DNA from: Tamarix chinensis
Lineage: Eukaryota > Streptophyta > Magnoliopsida > Caryophyllales > Tamaricaceae
NCBI GenBank assembly: GCA_030549775.1
Contig: CM060177.1
Location: forward strand, 68,129,638-68,193,637
Direction: 5' to 3'
Length of the DNA: 64,000 nucleotides
Made by a program: the position numbers and the translations under genes
Notes under the pieces: generated by a model
The model's input: only the letters and a program-made list of their open reading frames with translations
Told to the model about the DNA's origin: nothing
Database searches by the model: none
In this document: piece by piece, positions 48,501 through 60,400 of the stretch
How positions within the stretch are numbered: the stretch's first letter is position 1
Layout: every line of letters begins with the position of its first letter

Positions 48501-51500
48501 GCAGCCATAAGCATTGCATAGAATCCAGTTCAACATGATCGAACGAAACATATTGTGATTGATATACATTATATAAAGGAGAAGCTTGAGGAGGGAGTGA
48601 TTTGTCTACCATTTATACCCACTGCTTAACAGACTACAGATATTCTTACAAAGGGTTTATTCAAGTCTAATTTTGAGTTTTTTGTTGGCAAGTTGGGCAT
48701 GATTGATATCTATGCGCCAACTTGAGGGGGAGTGTAGAAAATGTCAATAAATCTAGTCATTAATTTACTAGATATTAGGAGAATGAATTCTCAGTTAGTT
48801 AAACTGAATAAGGGGCAAAATATTAGTAGTTGTTGCTACCTATTTTTTAGGATCTGTTATTTTCTATTTGTTAGGTTTTTAGGAGTTTGTTACGGTTGAC
48901 TATACCTTTTCCTTTTCTTTTGCCTATATATAGGTGTATCTGTGTATAATATTAGAAATAAGAGAAAAAGTATCTGTTCTTACTCTCCATAACTTTCACA
49001 AGCACAGTTTCGATGTTGCCTATGCCCTCTGTTCCAAGCCAAAGTTCCCCTCAAATTTTGGGGGGATTGCTTAATCACGGCCACTTACATCATTAATGGA
49101 TTTCAATCCGAGGTTCTAAACTGCTTATCACCTTTTTTAATTGTCTTTGACTGCAAGCCAGCCTATTCTCACATCAAAACATTTCGTATCTCTGTTACAT
49201 TTACACTTTTTTGTAAAAGCACAGACAAAATTAAGCCCTATGCTTCACCATGCATCTTTTTAGGATAATCCATAGGGAAGAAGATACATAAAGTCTACAA
49301 CATGGGAGGAACAACAACTGCAGATGTCAAGTGAGAATTTTTCACTAGCTCAAATTTCCTTTTCATGCACACCCACATTTTGATTTGTCATATGCCTCTT
49401 TGAGCATCTCATGTTCACCTCCACCATCGACACCATCCCAACTTCTTCACCATTTCCATCTCTTACCCCTAACCTCATATCTACACATGCGGCTCCTTGT
49501 TCATGATCTACTGCAAATGCTCCATCATCTATTTCTGCACAATCAGATGATGCTGAACCGGCCACCACTACAGTTCCTTCACGTACTCCTGTTTGTCCCA
49601 GGTCTACCAGGGTAACTAAACCTTCCTCACATCCCCATGATTCTGTTTGGAATTTATATTTGCCGAAACAATTACTGTTACCGCTTTCTCTTCTCTCTGT
49701 TTTTGCCCTCATATATACACGCACAAACTTACATCCTTGACCAGCCTTTGCATCCCTATTCCTTTCTCTCTGTTTTTCAGCCACTTGTCTACTTGATATT
49801 TTAGAGCCCTTATTTAGAGGTTGCCACAGATCCCCATTGGCAAGAGGCCATGGAGGAGGAGTTCACTGCTTTGGATTCTAGTCACATGTTGGACTTAGTC
49901 AAGCATCCTAAAGGAAAGAACCTTATAAGTTTAAATAGATGTGTAAGGTCATGTAATGTTGATGACCTAGCATCTAGGGATTTACATAGAATGAAGGGGA
50001 GGACTACACTTCGGAAGTGAAAATGGCCAGATTGGGTGCCAAGTTGTTGTGGTAAAGAATTCAAGTGGCATATGAACTAGTTTGATGTTAATGATGCATT
50101 CCTATATGCGTATATTCATGAGGATATCTATGTGAAAATACCCATTGACGTACATCCCTCTTATACATTCCTTGTGTGCGAACTCAAAAGAAAATAAATC
50201 ACTCCTTAGGCTCAAACAAGCATCTAGGCAGCAGTATTCTGAGCTGTTAGAGGCCTTATTATTTCATGGGTTCACTCACTTTCACAATGGCCGTTGCCTT
50301 TTTAGTAGCTGGTTGACGTGGCTGTGTATGTGGATGATTTATCCCTAATATGTTGCTACTTAGAAAGTACTCTAAAATAATTACTTTTCTTAAGTAGTTT
50401 TAAATATGGGCTTACTTGTTACTACAAGCAATTCCATTGAGATCAGTAGTCTTAAGTCCTTGATGATGAATTTAAGATCAAGGACTTGAGCACTTTCCAT
50501 TACTTATTTGGCATGGTTTGTTCATGTTCTTGCTCTCACTTAAAAGAAATCCTTTAAGGAGCTCCTAGCAAACAATAAAACATTAGTTTTGATATTGCAT
50601 ATTGATCACTATTTTGTGGATTTTTGATTAACCGATACATAATTTTTTTTGAAATGCGTTAGTTTTAAAAAATCAATTATCTATTGCCTATATATCAACA
50701 AAATATTGAATGTCGAAGGTATACTTGAAATCTTATCTATATATGTGAAACCCTAAAATATCTAATCTAATTTATTTACCTCCCTTTGTCCTCTGACCCA
50801 CCACTACCACTTTGCGATTGAAAGAAACAACCACAAAAGCACCCAAAGAAAGCACAAAAGCGTCTTTGAAATGGAAAATAGGAATAAATCAAAATAGTTA
50901 ATACCAATAATAATTATGCTTTTAAAATCTGTAAATGATGTAGGAGCATATCCTATAGCTGGATGGTACCATTTGGAAGATTTTATGGTGTGCTTAGAGG
51001 TCTTGGTGATCCTATGGGAGGAATGGAGGATACTGTGCCTTGCAAGTGAAGAGATGGTATACTCTAAAAAAAGGGTAGTACGCCCTAAGGAAGGAAACTA
51101 CTCTAAGATTTAGTTAATTGCTATTTCTTTTGTTACTAAAGTAATTTATCTTACAGTGTGAACAAGCAACGGAGTGAGCAACTTGATTGAGAAAGGGGCA
51201 CATTAGGTTATTAGCTGAGATAAAATTAAATTTTGTATGATTTTATTTGATACTATTAATGAGTTACTATTTACATGAATAGTATAGTGCTTAGTTGTTA
51301 GAGTTAATCAATTTAGTCCTGGTGTGTGTTTTATCTTATATCTTTTATGAGTTTTATCTTATTTTGATTTAGTTTAGAGGTTATTAACTTATTATGAGGA
51401 GGCATAATATAGCTATATGTATTGTATGTATTTAACGTTGCTGATCATAGTGGAGTTGAATTATTGAATTGAGATTTTCTCTTATTGAGACTGTGTTCTA

Positions 51501-54500
51501 CGCTTACATTACTTTTATGAGTCGTAAACTAGATCTTTCTTTAAGTTATCTTATATCTGTAAGTGAAGCTGTAAATGAGCCGAGTCGGAGTGGGTTCAGG
51601 CTTGGCTTATTTCATAAATGCGTTTAAAACCGAGGCTTGTACTTTGCTTGTTTATCAACCAAGTTGAGGCGGGCCAACTCGTGAGCTGAGCTTGCAAGCT
51701 ATTGTACTAGAAAACAAGCTCGAGCTAAAATTCTTCCTACTAAATGTTGACTTGTTTATTAAATGAGCCTAGAAATAAAGTTCAAGTTTGGCTTGTTTAG
51801 TTAAATGAATGAGCTAAGCTTAAAAAGCTTGCAAGCCGACTCTGTTTATAAACAACATTATATGTGAGTACTTGATATTCCTCTAAGTTATCTTATGATG
51901 AGTGATTTAGAAACCTCTTTATTATTTTCCGTATGGGCTTAATCTAGAATGGTTTGCTAGCATTAGTCGTTTTGTATCCACCACTAACTATATAACTGCC
52001 CATTCATCAAACTTATGCTTCTGTCACACATTAGTGCAAATTATAGAGAAAAGAAAACAAACTAAAAACTAACCTAATTTTGAAATTGAGTTTATAGCTA
52101 GAAGTTCATTTGTCTAATTTTTGCTATCACCATTCCTTAAGCTCACTGTTGAAGTGTGGTGCTTTCACTCGCTCACTATTTTAGGTGGTGCTTGTCGTTT
52201 CTCAAGAGACAGGACAAAGGAGAGGAGGAGATGAAATGATAGGACGAGGGAGTTAGAGTTGGTAAGGTATCGAGGGAGTTGTTCACTCGCTTGTTTGAGA
52301 ATTTTAGCAGTTGGTTCCCATTTAGGGAAAAAAAATGAATGGGCCGTTATAGTGACCTAGTTTAGCTAATATTAAAATTTGTTAATTTGTTAATTGTTAA
52401 TTGCTAAATAGTTACATGTTGGTGTTATTAACTAATTCCTCCATTGTGTAACATATTTATTATTTTTTAATTTTGTTAAATTTTTAAGGAGGAGTTAGAT
52501 ATTTAGGTGTTGGTGTTACATTTTAATATTAGTATTACTTAAGACTATTATTATTATTAGTACTTTTTAATGGTTATACTTAGTAGTGTGTTATTATTTA
52601 TTAGTGGAATTCCATTTATTATATATAAAGTTAGTTAGAAAAAAAAAATGTGTGATCTTCAAGCATTGACATATATACATGTATAAAATAAAATACCTAT
52701 TGTGTTAAAGTTAGTCAAGTAATTAAGTTAAATGTTAATATATGCGTTCAATAAATTATTAAGTACCTATTTTGAAATAGTGTTAATATAAGTTTATTCA
52801 GTTATTGTAAATTTTTATAGATTAAAGATAGTAATAATTTATTATTAATAGCTTCTATATTATAGATTAGCTACTAGAAAATCAACCTAAAATAATTTAT
52901 TTAGTGGGTGATTGACATTGATATAATTTATTTAATATTAAGAAGAGCATTATTTTTTGGACAATTGGACAACTAATGTGTCATTTAAATACTTCTAATA
53001 TAAAATGATTTTGTTTTAATAAAGTAATAATGTGGATGATTGTTTACGTATGAATTGATATATATTAACAATTTTGGCCATGTGATATTTTAATAATATA
53101 TTATTATTATTATTATTATTTTTATATTTTTTATACGTTTTACTAATCATTTATTAATAGAATTATGAATAATATTAGTCATGTTTATTATTATTTACTT
53201 ACAATTATAATTAAAATTATGTGTAATAATTAGTTATTTATAATTATGATTTTTTTTATAAGCAATTGATATATATGATTAAAATTATTTATAGTTATAA
53301 TTAATAATAATTTAATTAATTATTTATAGTATAATAGGTACTGTGTTAATTAATTTGCTATTTAAGATTATAATCAATATTTGTTTTTGTATTAATTAAT
53401 TATTTATGATTTTGATTAATATTATGTTTAATAATTATTAATTTATCATTACAATTAATAATATCATTATTAAATAACTATTTATAATTATAATTAATAT
53501 TATATGTTTTGAGTATTTAATTATAATTAATATTTTTTACATTGATTAATTAATTATAATTATGATTAATGTTATTTTTAATAGTTATTAATTTATCATG
53601 GCAATTAATAATATTTAAAAAAAAAATTGGTATAATTAATATTATTTGTATTGATTATTTAATTATATTTTAGATCAGTAATATTTTATTAATTATTATT
53701 AATAGTTATAACTAAAATTATTATTATCAATTGATTTTGTATGCTTATAATTTGCATAACTTTCTAAAATTATGATTAATATTATTGTTACAAACAATTT
53801 ATTTGTCATTAAAATTAATATTATTTGTATTGATTTATTATTTATTTCTCAAAATTATTAATATTTTTATTAATTATTAATTTATAGTTATAGTTATTAT
53901 AACTCTTATTCTTGTGAATTCTAATTAAACTATTAGTTAGAATGATTAATTATTTATAATTATGACTAAATTATTATTATTATTATTATTATTTTTTCAA
54001 TTAATTTTATTGTTATAAATCAATTATTTTAAATTATATTTGTGAACCTACTGATACAGTGTTAATATTTTGTTAAAAATAATGGGGCTTACTCATGAAA
54101 TAATAATATTAGATAATATATATATTGAGATTCTAAAATTAATGTATTAAACAAACGAAACGACTTGAAATCTATATGAAGTAATAACGTAGATAATGAG
54201 GGGTTTACACATAGAATATTTGTTTGTAGTTTTTCAATTATTTAAATGAGCAATAAACAAGAATCAGAGCAAATGGTGGGAATTTTTTTCACTATGGTCT
54301 GATACTACAAGATTTTGTGATTTCAATTTTATTGCCTTTCCTTGCTCAGTTTGGTTGTGATGATCAAGGTTATATCGTTAGCCCCTTGGAAGTTAATCTT
54401 AAGTTCAAACCTAGCACGGGTTTTGTAACACCCCAAATTCACTACTGAAAAATTTCGTTTAAAACGAAAGGTTTAACGGAAGCGTACAATTTAAAACCAT

Positions 54501-57367
54501 GAATTTAGGGGTATTACCGCCACACTCAGTACCGGACCGGTTCACTTCTACCGTCCCGATACCGAGTGCTAAGGCTAGATCAAAATTTTGTGAATTGAAA
54601 CCAACAAGGCATAAGTGCATAATCAACATAAAATATCCAGGAAGGTTAAGGTGCCAACAGCAGTTAAAATATCGTTAGGATTACAATTTAAGAATTCCAT
54701 TCCAAAATACGAGCGTAACATAAATACAACTCAGAACATGATAAATGACAACAGAAATAACAAGGTGTCCGACCGGCTCCCTCTCGGCCCCAACCAAAGT
54801 AGACTCAATACTCAGCCCCACCCGATGCCTCATAGGTGTCGTAGGCATCGAAAACCAAATCTCCTACCTGCACAAGGTCAGAAGGGCCCTCTGCTCGTGG
54901 GAATGAGCAGCACCCATGAAACGGATGATCAGTACGCTACGTACTGAGTAAGGTAACAGACGAGCTAAGGCCAACACATAGCACACAAGACCCACATTCA
55001 ACACATAAATAACATACGATGACATGCATGAATAGGTCTAATCACTTTCTGATGTCTTATTCTGTATTCTCATTAATGAAATAAGTCCATTTCACGCATT
55101 CTTCAATAACCCATGTGAGCACGGGGACCCCACTATTATAGCCGGTGGACCGGAAATAAAAACACAGGGCAGAACGCCTCTTACCACTATTCTAACCGGT
55201 GGACCGGACTGGCCCCGCCTCAACATGGTGTTCCACTGTAAGTACTTAGTATTTTTCCCATGGTTTAACTTATTTACTTTGGGTCTATCGAGCCGAGGCC
55301 CCCACTATTATAGCCGGTGGACCGGAAATAAACACACAGGGCTGAACGCCTCTGACCACTATTATAGCCGGTGGACCGGAACGAAACGCACAGGGCAGAA
55401 CGCCTCTGACCACTATTATAGCCGGTGGACCGGAACGAAACACACAGGACAGAACGCCTCTGACCACTATTATAGCCGGTGGACCGGAACGAAACGCACA
55501 GGCTCGGCTCAACAGTCTTTCGCTTTACGTTATTAGTGTCTTATCCGTGTCTTATTGAATCACACATCACCCTTGACATGCATGCCAATAACATACTACT
55601 ATTTGCCTCTCAAGCGGGCCCGCCTCATATGTTGAGACACTTACCCTTTTCTCACACCCGACATCCATCCTCCGTAGACTAGGGCATAGTGACATATAGT
55701 AAGGCACGATCTCTAAGAATATAGACTACCCCGACACATATGATATCGACTCCGTATGTCCTCATCCCTCTAGGGTTTCTCCTCGGAGAACCTAGTCGGA
55801 CCGATGTGGCCCAACTCTTCCTTACTTACCCAGACGTTACTTTGTTCTCTATCTCGCGCCTCATATTTATTATGAAACTCCCCAAATGTATTACCTTATT
55901 TCCCAAGTTCACGTGTGACCGACAAAACCCTAATTGGCCACCCAAATCCTAGTACTTTACTTCCTCAATAAGTAATCTCCCTCTTTCACCCCAAATCTCT
56001 CCTCTCCTTTAGAAAACCCATACTCCCCCTTTATATCAGTGAACTCTCACTCTCAACCCCACACTCCATCCTTCCTTGATCATTTTTACCCTTGTACCCC
56101 TCAGTTTCCTCATTTTCTCCAAAAACCCTAATTGGGTCCCTTAGACACTCTTACATCGATCCACGTAAAATTTTGCACCCGAGTCCCCAATGGACCCGTA
56201 ACTTTGACATTATCTTACTTACTTCCTAAATCAACTTTCCTCACGTAAGATTCATTCCCATGCATAATTTAAACACTCCATGCAGACTCTCCAACACCCA
56301 CTCACACACAAAACCCTAATAAGGCCTCTTATACACCAACTTATGTGCTATTGTTCACACTAAGTCTCCAAGCCTTCCAAGACTCTCCCAAGCTCTTACT
56401 TACAACCCAAATCAACTTTTCCCACGTAAGGATTACGCCCATGCAAGGTCTAAGCCCCCATGCAAACTTTCCAACATCCACTTCCCCATTTTTCTTTTGT
56501 TATCATTTTATGCTACCCAAAACCCTAGCATGCATTTCCTAGAGGGCCATAACAAGTCACATAATCAACATCAACAACAAACATGGAACATGGCATACAT
56601 GTATAACATAAGGCACACGCCACATACCTCATGATCCACGCTGCGCTACACAAAATAGGTTATTCATAGCACATGCATAATACACATCAACATGACATGC
56701 TCATCATTCATCAACACATTACAACACACATAACGTAAGACCATAGCTTCGTCCTTACCTAAGGTGACGCCGGGCTTGGAGCACGCTCCTCTAACTCCTT
56801 AGGGCTTTGGTCGGGGTTACCTATAAAAGGAGAAAATGCTAAGTATTAGTTTCCCTTATAATTACTATCAATCCTCATTCTAGTTTAAGGTTAGGGTTTT
56901 TATTACTAAAAATGGTTTTATACAAAAACTAGGGTTTTTACCTTAGAATTAGTACACTAGATATTAGTAGTCCAAATATGTTTATTTTTAATACCTATTG
57001 TTACACTTATATTATTAGACCCGTTAGCTCTATTCTTATAATAATAATGTTCATGCTAACTATAGAAAAATAGTGATAATAATAATAATAAAACTAGTAA
57101 TAACGATAATAATAATAATACTCCTAGTAGTAATGATAATAACAATAATACAACCAAGTAAGGTTTAGCAACCACAACAATAACCGTAGTAAGGATAATA
57201 GAAGTAATAATAGTAATATTATTAATAATATTAATACCAATAATTATAAAAATAAGACCAAAGTTAAGTATAATACAAGTTAGGGTTTAAAAAGGGATGT
57301 TAGTATTAGTTGGAAGATAAGAACATTAAAAATGAAGACAATAATAATGGTAATAATGATGATGTTG

Positions 57368-57414
<47 letters not shown>

Positions 57415-60400
57415 CATAATAATAATTATAATAATAATAATAATAATAAGTATATTAGTGTTAATATTAGTAGAAAATAGTGGCAGCTATATAAAAAGGG
57501 GGTTAGGGTTTGGATGGGTGGAGAACCACCTAGGCGCGTGGCGGCGACGGCGGCGGCGGTGGAGGAGGAGAAGAGGGGGAAAGATGGAGGTGGCGGTTAG
57601 ATGGGAGGGAAAAAGGAGGAGTTTGAGGTGGGGAAAGAAAGAGCAGGTGGAGGGGAGTGGAGTGAGGGTGGTGGCGTGAGCAGGGAGGCGGCACGCGGTG
57701 GTGGACGCGGTGGCCGAAGGAGGAGGAAGGTGGTGGAAATGGTGGAGGCCGGTGGAGAAGGAAGCAGGGGTAAGGAGGGTATGGGCAGGTAGGGGAGGAC
57801 CTGCTGGTCACTTTGGGAGGTGGAGCGGGGGTTAATTACGGCGGAGGTGGCGGCAGAGGGCGGCGCAAGGTGGCGGTGGCGTTTTTCGGGGTGGCACCTT
57901 CGCACGATTGTGGTGGCTCGTGCGGGGTAGGAACGGAGGCAGCGACGGTTTGGTTGCGTGGAGGGTGGTGCAAGGGTTGGTTCTGGGGGGTTTGGATCGT
58001 CGGCGTTAGGCGGCGGCGGCGGACGGCTTGTCTAACGGGGCGGCGGCAAGAATAGAGGGTTTCTGGGTTTCGAAATCAAAACCCAGATTAAGGAGGCTCT
58101 TTAGGTATTTATAGGCCGATTGAGGTGGACAATGACAAGGGGAAGAAGACAAGCGGTGGCAGGTACCAGGCATGCCGTCCGGTGGCGGCAGTCGAGGCGG
58201 TTCTGCCATGGCAGGGGCGTCGGGGTCAAGGGAAGAGGAAAAGGGAAAGGGGCAGGTCACTCGGGAGAGGGGAAAAGGCCGGTTGGGGTCGGATTGGTGT
58301 AAGAAAACGACGGGAGAGGGAAAGTCAGCGTGGCCGGCCGTTGCAGGCGGCTGCCGGCAGGTGCAGCGGTTGCAGGTCGGGGTACGGTCACACAGGAGGA
58401 AGAAGAAAAGGGAAAGGGGGTGGACCGGCGGTCCAGGGAAGAAGAAAGGAGAGGGAGAACCGGCCGGTTGGCAACAGTTACTTCCTGCTAATCGAAACGC
58501 GGAGTTTAAGAGGGTATCGGGACAAAACTTTGCGTCGCGCGGCGATGCGGGCTGGGCGCGCTGGGCCACGGGGGAAGGAGAAGGGAGGGAAAAAGGAAAG
58601 CTGGGCCGGGCGAGGCCCAGCCGGCGGGTAAGAAGAAAGGAAAAAGAAAAGGAAGAAAAGGAAAAGGAAGAAAAAGGGAAATGGTTTTTTTTTTTTGGTT
58701 TTGGATTTTGCATAAATTATTTAGAATATTTTTGGGTTATTAAATAAAAATATTTTAGAAAATAATAATTAATTCCTTTTTAGCTTAATTTAGGTTATTT
58801 TAGATAAATTTTCTTAACTTCTATGTTAATTAGGAAAATACCCTAATTTTTTTCCAATTAAATTCTTTAATATTTTCCTCCTAACTTACCTTAATTGATT
58901 CCGTATATTTTAAGTAAATGAATTTATATGCTTAATTCCCTACTAATTCCTTATTTGGCCAAAATTTCGGAACTTAGGATTTTGGGATATTACAGGTTCA
59001 CCCACGGATGATCCTTACAGGTATTGGAGACTTATTGGCAAACTTAATTTTATACTTGATTCTAGGCTAGATCTTGTGACGTAGGACAAGTAGAGAGAAA
59101 ATAGGTGGAAGAGGGAGAAGGGGAGAAAGAAGGTGGCGGACTGAACGGGAATGAAGAAGTAAACTATGGAAGGAAAGCAGTAATTTAGAGGGGATAATCA
59201 ATAATCAATAATCAATAATCAATACTCATTCATCTAAATCTAAAAACTAATCTATGTCTAAGGCCCTATTTATAGGCAAAGGACTATTTAAGATAATAAT
59301 CTAAAACTAGGATAATATCTTATTCCTGAAAGATAATTATTCATAACTAAATAATATCCAACCTAATATTATCTAAACTAAACATTATCAATACTTACTG
59401 CATGATATATCTACCTAATAATATTCAAAACCTCAAACTAATAAAAGATAGAATATCTTTGATAATCTTATCTGCATCTCAAGTTTTATAGAAATATAAG
59501 ATGAGAAAGTTCAAGAGAACGTATACTGTAGAAGGGTCTTGTATGAAGAATGGTTGAAATAAAACAAATTTAGACTTAAAGACCAAGAAATTGTTGATCC
59601 AAGAATTAATAGGTGAATGAAAATCAGCATTACTTATTTTAGCCTCTTTGAATCCAAGAGATTTCTCTTCAATTTGGGACCCTTTCCTAGCTTTTTCGTC
59701 ATTAGACAAACTAGCATTCTTCACCAGCACTTTCAAAATATGTTCCTGAATTTCAGTTGACTCAATACTTGGCATAGAACTATCTTTAATTGCTTCTAAT
59801 TTTTTACCTGTCCTCTTATTTTGCTTTTGGTTGAATATTTGACAAGATACCACACATCTCTAAAACTATGTCTTGCATCTCTTTAGTTGTTTTTAAGTAG
59901 CAAATTACTCTTTAACATCTGGATCAATCCTGACTGTTGTAGTAGGAGAAATATGATCGCGGAAACATCCATATGTTTCCTCGCAAGTGAACCAAACTTC
60001 TAGTTGACAACATCTATCATAAATAGTTCTACCTGAGGTGCGTGTAGGGCAGTGCGATAACATCTTCCTCATAATAGAATTGATTCAATTGAATACAAGC
60101 AAAGACAATGTAATTTCCTCCGAATAACCATAGGGAGAAAATATTTGGTCTTAGGACTATGTGATTCAATTGAATACGAGCAAAAACAATAAAGTTCTTA
60201 AACTTTGTAAGTTCTGTGGTTTTTTTAAGCAACCAATAATCAAAACATAAAAACAACTAGTCGGACTTGTAGCTATGGGAGCAGACTTTGACTAGTTAGC
60301 ACACTATCTTGGCCACTTACGTTGAACACTGACAAACAGGCATGGCGACCATCGGAGAGGGCATGGTAACCTCCCGTGTGTGTTGGCAATGACGGGAGAA

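Larger units (their letters stand above)
44815..49000 (+). mobile_element. Ty1/copia element, 5'-truncated, with 3' LTR, interrupted by a hAT element
   Basis: It begins inside the GAG-pre-integrase domain, continues through integrase, a long degraded linker, RT and RNase H, then a purine tract GAGGGGGAG and a 268-bp 3' LTR (48733-49000). Gag, protease and the 5' LTR are missing. Many stops and frameshifts are present. The hAT element at 46379-47221 inserted at the start of the RT region. Confidence 0.9.
50521..54423 (+). other. AT-rich intron DNA with a candidate MITE and degenerate AT repeats
   Basis: No coding region is supported. A possible MITE is at 51568-51865. From about 52540 to 54020 the DNA is over 80% A+T and is built from drifting variants of ATTATTTATAATTATAATTA, with short ATT runs at 53100 and 53970. 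Confidence 0.5.
54424..58994 (+). mobile_element. Family-A element A5 (4,571 bp, TSD GGTTT/GGTTC) in intron 2
   Basis: It starts TGTAACACCCC and ends TTTTGGGATATTACA, flanked by GGTTT (54419-54423) and GGTTC (58995-58999), four of five matching. Order: hairpin 54523-54568, palindrome CAGTACGCTACGTACTG 54930-54946, CACTATTAT array 55128-55500 with a near-perfect 54-bp tandem part, AACCCTAA-like DNA 55760-56540, AAT array 57366-57452, GC-rich block 57520-58620, TATTTATAGG at 58106, purine run 58625-58680, AT-rich tail. It is in the same orientation as the host gene. No coding domain is seen. Confidence 0.88.

Noticed and set aside
49350..49784. 144-codon minus-strand frame
   Set aside because: It is the shadow of the degraded second copia fragment on the plus strand; no recognisable motif.
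54402..54420. GTTCAAACC, a possible pol III B box (tRNA or SINE) just before A5
   Set aside because: No A box at proper spacing, no cloverleaf, and no 3' tail after A5 is removed.
55225..55536. 103-codon frame with an 18-residue repeat; the array also looks CRISPR-like
   Set aside because: The frame is the 54-bp tandem repeat read in phase. There is no unique spacer series and the context is a plant transposon, so it is neither a gene nor a CRISPR array.
58006..58713. 235-codon minus-strand frame and 168/191-codon plus-strand frames
   Set aside because: They overlap in the GC-skewed block of A5; no motif is seen, and several frames are open at once because stop codons are rare there.
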